A stretch of 64,000 nucleotides of DNA from Certhia americana (lineage: Eukaryota; Chordata; Aves; Passeriformes; Certhiidae). Numbering within the stretch: the stretch's first letter is position 1; each line of letters opens with the position of its first letter. Made by a program: the position numbers and the translations under genes. The notes beneath the pieces are model-generated. The model saw only the letters and a list, made by a program, of their open reading frames with translations, made no database searches and was not told where the DNA came from. Positions 20,765 through 28,929 of this stretch are shown piece after piece. The stretch is taken from assembly GCA_018697195.1 (NCBI GenBank), contig JAGMWU010000027.1, positions 14,028,771-14,092,770 of the forward strand, in the 5' to 3' direction.

Positions 20765-21606
20765 TTTCCCAGCGCGCCCCCGTTATTCATTCTGTCACGT
20801 GCGAGAACACAAATAGACGGGGTCCCCCACCAGCTAATACCTCTCTCTCAACAGATAAGGGGGAAGAGGTGGGGGAGGAAAAAACTGAAACTGTCAAATG
20901 TTCAATTAACAAGGTTTGGCAGCCACGGGGCCGACACAGGCTCATGACTGCCAAAGGTTTTCATTTCAGATCTACTGATTGGACAATAATCACGGTGGAT
21001 CTGTCAAACATCCCTCAGGACCAGTTGCCCAACTGGGAAACCGACAGTGAGTATTTTGTCATGGGGGATATGGCACACACACCAGAACAAATTGAGGTAG
21101 TTCCCATGACCATTAAGGGACAAATAACAAACCTCATGCTGCTGGCACGCTGTATACACCCACCTTTCTACCTAGCAGAGGGGCAAATCCTTGCCCAAGC
21201 CATTCCTGTTCCAGCAGAGATAGTAGCTGATGGAAAATCACCTGAAATCTACTGGGCAGAAGTGGTGGGAGAGGACAAGCCTTCCCAGGCGTGCAACATA
21301 GCAAATGGGTCAGATTGCCTCCATGTAGAGGGAGTTTTAGATACAGGCGCTGACATTACAATTTTACCTGAGAGCAAGTGGCCATCGAACTGGGAACTGC
21401 AGCCTATAGCTGGCAAACTTCAGGGCATAGGAGGAATTACATTGGCAAAAATACCAAAAAACATTGTGCAAATTGAGGGACCAGATGGAAAAATAGCAAG
21501 TGTCCGCCCATACATTGCAAATTACAAAGCCCCCTTGTGGGGAAGAGATACGATGTCCCAGTGGGGTGTCCAATTGATTATTCCTAAGACACCCCAGGAT
21601 TTTTAG
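20662..21606 (+). CDS. pro: D Pro: dUTPase-like domain and aspartic protease
   Basis: The frame is open over 314 codons and overlaps the end of gag in the -1 phase. The N-terminal half resembles the dUTPase-like domain of C (IEVVPMTIKGQ, then GQILAQAIPVPAE), but the classic dUTPase motifs visible in E are degenerate, so catalysis is doubtful. The protease follows with the active site VLDTGADITIL, a flap-like GIGGITLAKI and a C-terminal GRDTMSQWG segment. It would cleave Gag and Gag-Pro-Pol in the budding particle. The frame ends with TAG at 21604-21606, inside the pro-pol frameshift region. Confidence 0.9.
   Translation: MLPLQTAWTFCKGLLREQEPESKSETEIQQTKKLISQRAPVIHSVTCENTNRRGPPPANTSLSTDKGEEVGEEKTETVKCSINKVWQPRGRHRLMTAKGFHFRSTDWTIITVDLSNIPQDQLPNWETDSEYFVMGDMAHTPEQIEVVPMTIKGQITNLMLLARCIHPPFYLAEGQILAQAIPVPAEIVADGKSPEIYWAEVVGEDKPSQACNIANGSDCLHVEGVLDTGADITILPESKWPSNWELQPIAGKLQGIGGITLAKIPKNIVQIEGPDGKIASVRPYIANYKAPLWGRDTMSQWGVQLIIPKTPQDF
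20755..20761 (+). promoter_or_regulatory. D gag-pro -1 frameshift heptamer A AAA AAC
   Basis: AAAAAAC lies in the correct 0-frame phase (CAA AAA AAC TAA), with the gag stop next to it. The pro frame (20662-21606) is in the -1 phase. A GC-rich stretch with inverted complementarity (around GCGCGC and GTGCG, 20773-20805) could form the downstream stem. Such sites drive Gag-Pro synthesis in betaretroviruses. Confidence 0.88.
21597..21603 (+). promoter_or_regulatory. D pro-pol -1 frameshift heptamer G GAT TTT
   Basis: GGATTTT is in phase with pro (CAG GAT TTT TAG) and pol lies in the -1 frame. It is one base different from the G GAU UUA site used at the pro-pol junction of mouse mammary tumour virus. 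The same heptamer, also followed at once by a stop, occurs in E at 60523. Confidence 0.82.
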
Positions 21607-21617
21607 AAGTAGCCACT

Positions 21618-22718
21618 GTGAAGCGCCCTTCCCACAAATTAACATGGCTGAGGGACACCCCCAAGTGGGTTGCACAGTGGACTTTGAGCAAAGATAGGCT
21701 CGAGGCGCTCGAAAAACTTGTACAGGAGCAAGTGGCTCAAGGCCACCTAGAAGAAACAACAAGCCCTTGGAATTTCCCAGTCTTTGCAATAAAGAAACCG
21801 GGAAAGGACAAGTGGAGACTCCTACATGATTTAAGGGAAATAAACAAAATAATAGAAGATATGGGACCAATACAGCCAGGAATGCCTTCGCCAACAATGC
21901 TCCCTCGAGGCTGGAATTTAGCAGTATTAGATATCAAAGATTGTTTCTTCCAAATTCCTCTGCACCCAGGAGATGCCATAAGGTTTGCATTCTCAGTTCC
22001 CACCCTAAATCGTCTGGCCCCCATGAAGAGGTATCACTGGAAGGTGCTGCCTCAGGGCTGTAAAGCCTCGCCATTCATATGCCAACAGTACATAGCATCA
22101 TTATTGACACCTGTACATGCTGAGAGACAGGATGCCATCATCCTCCACTACATGGATGATGTACTAGTGTGTGCCCCCAATGACACTATACTCCAACACA
22201 CGCTTGACCTAGTGGTTAAAGTTTTAACCTCTGCTGGCTTTCAATTACAGGAAGACAAAGTTCAAAGGATGCCACCTTGGAAGTATCTGGGCTTACAAAT
22301 TTCAGAGAGGACCGTTGTTCCTCAGAAATTGGAAATCAATTGTAATCCTAAGACCCTAGCAGATCTCCACTCCCTGTGTGGATCATTGAATTGGGTAAGA
22401 CCCTGGCTAGGCCTCACAAATGAGGATCTAGACCCTCTTTTCAAATTATTGAAAGGGGAGAGAGAGCTGAGCTCTCCCAGGGAACTGACCCCAGAGGCAA
22501 AGACAACAATCCAAAAGGTACAGAAAGCCTTGTCAGAAAGGCAGGCTCACAGGTATGAACCAAGCCTACCTTTCCATTTCATTGTGCTAGGAAAACTGCC
22601 ACATCTGCATGGTCTGATTTACCAGTGGATGGAGGGTCAGACAGATTCACTCTTAATCATAGAGTGGGTCTTCCTCTCTCACCAAAGATCCAAGACCATC
22701 ACTGAGCCACAGAGTTAA
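21618..22718 (+). CDS. pol: D Pol: reverse transcriptase
   Basis: 366 codons open in the -1 phase to pro. The RT order is clear: LRDTPKWVAQWTLS, LLHDLREINKIIEDMG, DIKDCFFQIPLHPGD, YHWKVLPQGCKASP, then catalytic YMDD at residues 178-181, WKYLGLQIS and SLNWVRPWLGLTNEDLDPL. It copies genomic RNA into DNA. The frame ends at TAA 22716-22718. Comparison with C suggests one base is missing around 22708 and that coding resumes two frames over as TELIAQLIQKAR, in 22709 onward. The missing base may be a real mutation or an assembly error. Confidence 0.93.
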   Translation: MKRPSHKLTWLRDTPKWVAQWTLSKDRLEALEKLVQEQVAQGHLEETTSPWNFPVFAIKKPGKDKWRLLHDLREINKIIEDMGPIQPGMPSPTMLPRGWNLAVLDIKDCFFQIPLHPGDAIRFAFSVPTLNRLAPMKRYHWKVLPQGCKASPFICQQYIASLLTPVHAERQDAIILHYMDDVLVCAPNDTILQHTLDLVVKVLTSAGFQLQEDKVQRMPPWKYLGLQISERTVVPQKLEINCNPKTLADLHSLCGSLNWVRPWLGLTNEDLDPLFKLLKGERELSSPRELTPEAKTTIQKVQKALSERQAHRYEPSLPFHFIVLGKLPHLHGLIYQWMEGQTDSLLIIEWVFLSHQRSKTITEPQS

Positions 22719-22726
22719 TAGCTCAA

Positions 22727-24319
22727 TTGATTCAGAAAGCCAGGATGAGGCTGTGTGAACTGGCTGGTTGTGATTTTACATGCATTCACCTCCCGGTTAA
22801 GCTCTCAGAGGAGGGAAGAAACTTTCCAAAGAGACTGACCAAAGAGATGTTCGAGCATTTGCTCTGGGGCAATGCCAATCTTCAGCTATCTCTGGACAGC
22901 TACAGGGGACAAATATTGGTCCATGCCCCATCTCACAAGCTGTTTAATGAGGAATTCCACCTCATTCCTTGTGAGAAAAAAAGTCGGAGACCACTCAAAG
23001 CTCTCACAGTGTTCACGGATGCATCTGGGGCTTCCCACAAGTCGGTGATGACTTGGAGAAATCCTCAAACTCAGCATTGGGAAGCTTATGTGGAGTTAGT
23101 AGAAGGGTCCCCCCAGGTAGCTGAACTAGCAGCAGTGGTAAGAGCCTTTGAGAAGTTCTCAGAACCATTTAATTTGGTGACTGACTCTGCATATGTAGCT
23201 GGAATAGTGTCCAGAGAGGAGCAAGCTGTGCTCAGAGAAACTGAGAATGAGCATCTCTTCAGATGGCTCTCAAAGCTGATTTATTTGGTTTCTCATCGAG
23301 AACATCCATTCTTTGTGATGCATGTACGATCGCACCTGGACCTTCCTCGTGAGATTGCAGAGGGGAACCGTCGAGCAGACTCCCTTGCTACACCAGTTGA
23401 GAAAGCACGCCTCCCTGACATCTTCCAACAGGCAAAACTGAGTCACCAACAATATCATCAAAATGTGCCAGGTCTGATCCGTCAGTTCCAGCTAACACGG
23501 AGTCAGGCTAGAGCTATTGTGGCCACCTGTCCCAATTGCCAGTTCCAGGCTATGCCATCAATGGGTATGGGAGTTAATCCACGAGGCCTTGGCAGTTGTG
23601 AAGTGTGGCAGACAGACATCACACACATTCCTAGTTTTGGTCGCCTCAAATATGTTCATGTGAGTATTGACACACATTCAGGTGCAGTATATGCCTCTGT
23701 CCATGCAGGAGAGAAAGCTGTGCATGCAAAAAAACACCTAGTGCAAGCTTTCTCAGTGCTAGGGATCCCAAAAGAAATCAAAACTGATAATGGCCCAGCA
23801 TACACATCCAAGGAGTTCCTGGAATTTGTCCAGCAGTGGGGAGTGGAACATAAAACTGGCATCCCCCACTCCCCCACAGGCCAAGCTGTGGTTGAACGTG
23901 CACATCAGACGCTCAAACAGGTTTTGGCTAAAGAGAGCAACACAACTGTGTGGATGCCTCCACAACAGAAGCTCTGCAAAGCCATGTTTACCATCAATTT
24001 CCTAAACTGTTCTTTTGAAAACATGAATCCACCTGTAACTCATCATTTTAACAGTGGTAATCAGTTCAAACATTCTCAGCGTCCACCGGTCTTGATTAAG
24101 GACCCAGAAACTCGGGAAACTAAGGGACCCTATGAGCTCGTGACCTGGGGTCGTGGCTATGCGTGTGTAGCTACCCCCTCAGGTCCTCGATGGATCCCCC
24201 AGAAGTGGGTCAAACCTTTCGTCCCCAAAAACCCAGCTCCTGCAGAAGGAGATGAAAGGCAGGTAGCCACTGCCTCCAAGAGAAGATGCCGTCGGATGGA
24301 AGAAGAAGAACCTTCCTAA
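22727..24319 (+). CDS. pol: D Pol: RNase H and integrase
   Basis: 530 codons open, starting as a continuation of pol rather than at a true initiation codon. RNase H starts near residue 90 (VFTDASGASH), with a later TDSAYVAGIV segment. Integrase follows: an H-H-C-C zinc region (CPNC), then catalytic Asp297 (QTDITHI), Asp354 (KTDNGPAY) and Glu390 (VERAHQTLK), giving DD35E spacing. The C-terminal domain ends with a basic tail. It inserts viral DNA with the 6-bp duplication seen around D. No env frame follows; the PPT starts 120 bp downstream. Confidence 0.94.
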   Translation: MIQKARMRLCELAGCDFTCIHLPVKLSEEGRNFPKRLTKEMFEHLLWGNANLQLSLDSYRGQILVHAPSHKLFNEEFHLIPCEKKSRRPLKALTVFTDASGASHKSVMTWRNPQTQHWEAYVELVEGSPQVAELAAVVRAFEKFSEPFNLVTDSAYVAGIVSREEQAVLRETENEHLFRWLSKLIYLVSHREHPFFVMHVRSHLDLPREIAEGNRRADSLATPVEKARLPDIFQQAKLSHQQYHQNVPGLIRQFQLTRSQARAIVATCPNCQFQAMPSMGMGVNPRGLGSCEVWQTDITHIPSFGRLKYVHVSIDTHSGAVYASVHAGEKAVHAKKHLVQAFSVLGIPKEIKTDNGPAYTSKEFLEFVQQWGVEHKTGIPHSPTGQAVVERAHQTLKQVLAKESNTTVWMPPQQKLCKAMFTINFLNCSFENMNPPVTHHFNSGNQFKHSQRPPVLIKDPETRETKGPYELVTWGRGYACVATPSGPRWIPQKWVKPFVPKNPAPAEGDERQVATASKRRCRRMEEEEPS

Positions 24320-24439
24320 GTGAGGACTCCAGCCGACAGAAAAGAAACCTTTTAACATGTTTTAAAAATGTTTGTTTTCCCTATTTCTTGTTATCTTCAT
24401 TCCATGTAACCCAATGTTTTCCCTTTAACTTTCTTAAAC

Positions 24440-24453
24440 AAAAAAGGGTGAGA
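24440..24453 (+). promoter_or_regulatory. D polypurine tract
   Basis: AAAAAAGGGTGAGA directly abuts the 3' LTR. The same tract precedes the E 3' LTR at 63336-63348, linking the two elements. Confidence 0.88.
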
Positions 24454-24789
24454 TGTTGTATCCCTCTTGGGAATGTTTCTCCCCCAAAACCCCTCCCCCA
24501 GAAACTGTAACCTGGCCGGAGTTACCCGCCCCTTGTCTCCTGACCTATGGCTGTCAGCCAGGTAACCTGACCCTGACCCCAAAGGTGATAAAAACCCCTC
24601 TCTCCCCATGTTATCTCTCTCTCGCCTCTGGATCCCCCCTTCAAGGAATAAAGGCCTTGGAATACATCCTGGGGTAAGGAGCCTCTTTTGTAACTCTCTC
24701 TACCCTATTTTGTAGTTCCCCTCTTCCAATACTCTCCCTAAATCTGAGCTGGCAGCTTGTGGGGGGGTGGAGGAACAGGGGAATTTACA
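24454..24789 (+). repeat. D 3' LTR
   Basis: 336 bp, same length as the 5' LTR and apparently identical except near the terminal TTTACA. The TSD copy CATAAT follows. Confidence 0.95.
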
Positions 24790-24926
24790 CATAATAAAGA
24801 ATTGTTATTCCTATTTCCATATCTTCGCCTGAGAGCCCCTTAATTCCAAAAGTTATAATAATTCGGAGGGAGAGTGTTTAAATTCTCCATTCCAACCTAG
24901 GCTCCTGCCTTCCTTAGCAGATGTCT

Positions 24927-26483
24927 GATGTTCAAAGCACAATATCATTTTAATCTTGCCATATGTTCTGGTATGTTTGGATCCCACTCTGGATTTTCAA
25001 CTGGAAATATTTGTGCAACAGTGCCTTGTCGCAGTCCATTAGCTATGTTCACTTGGACAGCTGTTATGATGGCCTTATTGACCAGTCTTCTCTCAGTTGG
25101 ATCAAGTAGTACGTCTAACACAGAGTTCAGATTAGCCCAGTCAGGGTTCTGTGAGTTAACTGCCCTTTCTACTAATGTTGCAACTTTATGGGTGTTCTCC
25201 TTATATTTGCCCACAGTAGCTTTCCACTGCTCTAACTCGATAAGGGAGTATGGCACTTGGTTGCCTACTGCTTGTCACAATGGGACTTGTAAGACTGGTT
25301 CTCTTTCCTTTTCCATTTTTGACCTAGTGCATTTGGAAATTGGGCTGCGATCTCTGATGGCTTTTTTAGCTGTCTTTCCCCTTCTTTTCTTTGTTAGGGC
25401 TGCAATGATCTCATCAATTTCATTGTCTTCAGAACTACTTAAACTAGAACTTTCTGTTTCAGTGGATTCCGTCTCAGCATATACTCTATTTATATGATTC
25501 TATATTTTAGAGAGCATCATACAAGATTTACTCTTTCTCCTAGCTCAGGCTGTGTCCATGCATACTTTGATGGAATCATCTCTAGTATCAGCACCACTGT
25601 ATTCAGGGTTGCTATGGAGACTTGCAGGCCTGTGAGCAGAAGGGTTAGTTCTCCCCCCATGGGAGGGCCCCTGTCTGCCCTCTTGGCAAAAGATTCTGCC
25701 CTCCGACCCCTCCTCCTGGGGTGGTGCTGTAGGCTGCACACGCCAGCCGTCCCCTTCCTTTGGCTCCCCCTCCGAGGGCAGTGCTGTGGGTTGCACACAC
25801 CAGCTATCTCCTCCCCCCAGCCCTTCCTCTCTCTGTGACGATGGCAGTGATGGTGGAAGAGGCGGCACACATGCCTGCCATGGCCTGTCTGGCTCTTCTT
25901 TCATGGGCTGAGTTGCACCTCCCCCTGCCCCCCCTTTTGCAGACAGCGGGAAGGGGGGGGGGGGGCTGCAGAGGCAGTAGGGGGGTGGCAGCCGGGCCAC
26001 GGCCTGGCCTGGCCCCAACACGGGCATGGCCAAGGCCGTCCCCATTCTTAAATCAGGGGCAATGAGGTCGAAATCATCCTTTTCCTTGCTTTTACACTCA
26101 CTGGTCAATATTGGCCTTTTTTTACTTTTTCCTTCTTTTAATACCAAGATTTGTTCTCTTTTTTTGTTAGCTGCTGGACTTTGTTGGCATTCTAACACCA
26201 TAAAGAGTTTAGCATAGTCTAATTCATCAAGATATTTCTCCTTATGTATACGAGAGATCAAACTTGATATTAATTTCTTATCAAAACTATCAAATTTAGG
26301 CCAAGTCTCACCATTTTCTAGTCGGTACGTGGGCCAGATCTTTTCTGATAGTCTTATCAGCTTGGGTTTAGAAAAATAAGACTCTCCACTAGTTAAGTCT
26401 TTCCAGTGTTTCAATACTAACCCTAAGGCAGAATCTCTGGGGATATTATTAGTACAACACTCACAGGAGAATATGCATCCTAT
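24927..26483 (-). pseudogene. gag: gamma1 gag: matrix, p12-like and capsid N-terminal part
   Basis: The minus frame starts near 26483, where the expected ATG-Gly start reads ATA GGA, so the initiation codon appears lost. It runs through matrix (HWKDLTSGESYFSK, IWPTYRLENGETWPKF) and a proline/glycine-rich p12-like segment with an imperfect repeat (CVQPTALPSEGEPKEG / RVQPTAPPQEEGSEG) to a stop near 25545. An acidic linker follows, then capsid in frame 25256-24945 (PYSLIELEQWKATVGKY, FPVENPEWDPN). Capsid is cut at ~24927 by the solo LTR that holds D and continues at 17286. Confidence 0.87.
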
Positions 26484-26993
26484 ATCTTAACAAGTATGAG
26501 TAAGAAAGTCTGCAGAGATCAAAACAATCAGCGAAAGGGAGTGAGCAGGAGAAAGCAATCACAACCACAACATAGGATCCAAACTCCTGAGCTTCGGAGT
26601 CCCACTGCAGAAGCTAATCCTCTGCTCCACCCCTGGCTCCAAGCTAAGATTTACCACTACAATCTAAGCCTGTTTTTCAGAGTGCAACTTTTCTTACTGC
26701 CAGGAGGGGAGATGGAGAGCAGGAGTCACTCTGCTTGGACCCTTCCGCCCCCTGGGGTCTTTGCACAGATCCCTTAACACTTAATTTAGGTGCTAAAACA
26801 GAAAACAGAATACCCCTCTTATGCAGTTACTCACATGTCTCTGTACTAGTCCCGGTGGGTTCTTGGACTCTGCCACCCTCTGGACTTCAGCTGGGCCCCC
26901 TGGCAGTCCCAGAGGGGGGGCATGAGCAGGGTGTTTCTCCGGTCCAGGGGGGTTTTCTAGATTCCTCACTGTCCCATCTGGGGTGCCAAAAAC
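26484..26993 (-). promoter_or_regulatory. gamma1 leader with primer-site-like 18-mer
   Basis: On the minus strand TGGCACCCCAGATGGGAC (26988-26971) lies about 5 bp after the 5' LTR and begins TGG like a PBS. I cannot name its tRNA. The remaining ~490 bp to the gag start has no frame and by position is the leader. Confidence 0.55.
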
Positions 26994-27444
26994 TGATGCC
27001 TTCTGGAGGGTGACCTGGAACAGTGATTAGACAGAGCAAAAGTATAAAGTAGGTATTTATTAAAAGGTCTCAATGGGTACTCTTGGGCCACACAAGAGCC
27101 CAGCCGGACCACACCCAAGATGCACCCCAAAGTGGTCACAAAATGGACACCCAAGTCATGAGCTCTCACATTTTTTTAAGTTCTGGTGGTCCATTAGCAT
27201 ATTATAGTCAACTGTACAACCGTAGCTTCAGGTTATGAAGCTCCATCCTCCTTGTTTTTTCTTCTCACTTCACCGTTGTTTTGTTCTTGGGCCTGAAAGT
27301 TGTCCTTGGTACCAAACTAGAGAAGGAATTGTTTTGTCTATGTACACCACGAAGAGAGCTTAGTAGCACTTAAAATGAAACCTAAAACTACCCACCAAAA
27401 CAGTACAGAGTCAAAAAAATATAAAAGTTAAAACTTAAGGCATC
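26994..27444 (-). repeat. gamma1 5' LTR
   Basis: Same length and near-colinear with 3671-4121, with GATGCCTT/AAGGCATC termini and minus-strand AATAAA near 27056. Divergence from the 3' LTR by eye is several percent, so the insertion is far older than D. Confidence 0.87.
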
Positions 27445-27667
27445 GATGGGAAGTAGAGAATAAATAAGTGTGGTTTTTCTTTGCTGGCGTGTGCACGATC
27501 TTTGCTTTTTGCTTTAGTAAACAGCTTTTATCTTGTTCCATGAGTTGTTTTTCACCTTGTTTTCTCCCCATCATCTTGTTGAGGAGACTGATAGAGCAGC
27601 TTGGTGGGCACCTGTTGTCCAGCCAAGGTCCACCCACTACACTCCTTTTTGGTGCCCAATGTGAGGC
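27445..27667 (+). repeat. ERVL-old: LTR end and tRNA-Lys-like PBS
   Basis: LTR-like sequence with AATAAAT near 27460 ends at CCACTACA (27641). It is followed after 8 bp by TGGTGCCCAATGTGAGGC (27650-27667), which reads as a decayed tRNA-Lys primer site (CG positions now TG). Gag-like coding begins 140 bp further on. The LTR start is not visible because gamma1 abuts it. Confidence 0.6.
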
Positions 27668-27805
27668 GAGACAACAGCAGTTATATATTAAGCATGCTAT
27701 AGCTATAGTAATCAAGTAACAAGCTCCTGTATGGAACAGGGAGTTTGTCAACTGTGCTGCTTATTCCTTTATTTTGATGAGTTTGGGAACATACTAATAT
27801 AAACA

Positions 27806-28720
27806 ATGGCTCTGTGCTTTGCCCTTAGATTGGTGGCCTTGTGCTGTGGGAACTATTTTGTGGAGAAGATGAGGGAATACATCTCCCTCTCCCTTTACTG
27901 GATTGATGTTGATGGTTTTATTAAGCAGGTTCCCTCAATCCTTGTTCATCTTTAGTGAGCTGTTCAATACTATTAAATATTACTATTAATAATTTTCTGT
28001 AATTTAATTATTAGTCTTGGCACACTATGGTATTTATGGAATCTGGTGTCATACTGGTGTAAGAGAAAACAAACTTCAGGTGAGGAGATATTGAAATGTA
28101 GCCAAAGGCATCCAGTTCCTGGGTGGCAGGGTGTGTGGAAGGATTTGGGGAGGTTTCTAGGGCAGTTATCACCTCCCATCACCTGGGACTTTACCCCTGA
28201 ACAGGTAACTAACCCTGGCAAACTGATGTGTCACCTGATAGAAAGGTACCTTGCCTATCCCAATGAAAACCAGCATCTTCTCATCTTCTACTGGGGCTGG
28301 GCCTGGCCTGTGCCTATCGAGCCACAGTTCAGCACTCTCAGAGGACTGTAGTTGAGGCAGGAACCCAAACTGCATTTGAGGATGCCATAGCTGAGACAGT
28401 GGCTCAAACCACAGGAACTACAGTAATTGCTCCAGTAGTGAAAAAGAAAAAATTGATAAAGCAAGCTACATGTCCATATCATGAATTTGGAAGAGAGGAA
28501 GAAGAAGAAGGAGAATCAGGAAAGGAAAAGTCAGATCAAGAAGCTGGTCCTTCAACAAAGAAATTGAAGAAAGGGATGAGGCAAATCAAACAGGAAACTG
28601 AAGTTACCAGATCACTGATCTCATCAGAACTTTGAGACTTGTGGAAAAATTACAGCTGCCATCCAGGTAAGCAGATTTCTCCCTGGCTGCTTCAGTGCTG
28701 GGATAATGGGGCCAACAGAC
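27806..28720 (+). pseudogene. gag: ERVL-old gag remnant
   Basis: Coding starts MALCFALRLVALCC and continues YISLSLYWIDVDGFIKQVPS, a hydrophobic N terminus reminiscent of the start of the intact A gag. Stops follow near 27950. Frames 28046-28351 and 28399-28635 continue gag with a lysine/glutamate-rich charged linker. TGA at 28633-28635 interrupts a motif that continues as WLLQCWDNGAN and matches the TTWLLRVWDLMGA segment of A gag, with an SLISSEL stretch before it matching A's SLSYESL. Class ERVL is inferred from these matches and from the pol at 33886-35390. Confidence 0.72.
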
Positions 28721-28729
28721 CTCACCCAA

Positions 28730-28929
28730 TCATGTTCATTCTAGAATGCAGACAATACCACTGGTCATGGAGCTGGGGTGGTGTTAAGACACAGACCAAT
28801 GAGCTGTCTAGCCCGGGAGTTTTAAACCCCCTATATGAGAAGGCTGCCATAATAAAACATTGCTGTTTGTCTCAAGGATCTCCGAAAATTCATGTCATTT
28901 CTGTCTCCAACCAACAACCCCACGTAACA
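28730..28929 (+). mobile_element. LTR fragment related to 2690-3028
   Basis: It shares the order GTTTTAAACC, GAAGGCTGCCATAATAAAA and a CCCCACGTAACA end with the minus-strand LTR at 2690-3028. The 5' boundary is not clear and no TSD was found. Confidence 0.45.

Larger units (their letters stand above)
17851..24789 (+). mobile_element. Young ERVK-like provirus D (LTR-gag-pro-pol-LTR)
   Basis: Two 336-bp LTRs (17851-18186 and 24454-24789) differ by eye only near the last bases (TTTTCA versus TTTACA), and a perfect 6-bp TSD CATAAT (17845-17850 and 24790-24795) flanks it. It has a PBS, gag, pro, pol, a PPT and no env. Two -1 frameshift heptamers are preserved. Gag (19021-20320) and the RT/RNase H junction (near 22708) carry frame breaks, so as assembled it is not coding-complete. 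Near-identical LTRs mean a recent insertion. Confidence 0.96.
17287..24926 (+). mobile_element. Solo LTR in gamma1 gag, split by provirus D
   Basis: The left part, 17287-17850, starts TGTCATGGGTTGCAG. The right part, 24796-24926, continues AAGAATTGTTATTCC and ends near CCTTCCTTAGCA. Joined across D they make a ~0.7-kb LTR with AATAAA at the D insertion point. The flanks in gamma1 are TGTC(T) on both sides (17283 and around 24929), a possible 4-5-bp TSD. The exact right end is uncertain by a few bases. Confidence 0.75.
3671..27444 (-). mobile_element. Gammaretrovirus-like ERV (gamma1), heavily nested
   Basis: Two ~450-bp LTRs of the same family (3671-4121 and 26994-27444) bound a minus-strand gag-pro-pol remnant. 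Its pieces lie in the correct order at 26483-24927 (MA, p12, CA), 17286-16778 (CA end, NC), 16760-15088 (PR, RT), 13680-12961 (RNase H), 6254-5977 (IN zinc region) and 5249-4480 (IN core and tail). The gaps are exactly the later insertions, most with TSDs. A purine tract precedes the 3' LTR and a primer-site-like 18-mer follows the 5' LTR. No env was found between integrase and the 3' LTR. Gamma class is inferred from the single CX2CX4HX4C knuckle, the YVDD RT motif and the p12-like proline-rich segment. Confidence 0.9.

Noticed and set aside
27806..28351. Host membrane-protein exon
   Set aside because: It follows an LTR and a primer site and precedes gag motifs, so a retroviral origin is simpler.
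28399..28635. Lys/Glu-rich frame resembling a nuclear or chromatin protein
   Set aside because: It lies in frame order with ERVL-old gag pieces and leads into a motif shared with A gag, so it is the charged linker of a retroviral gag.
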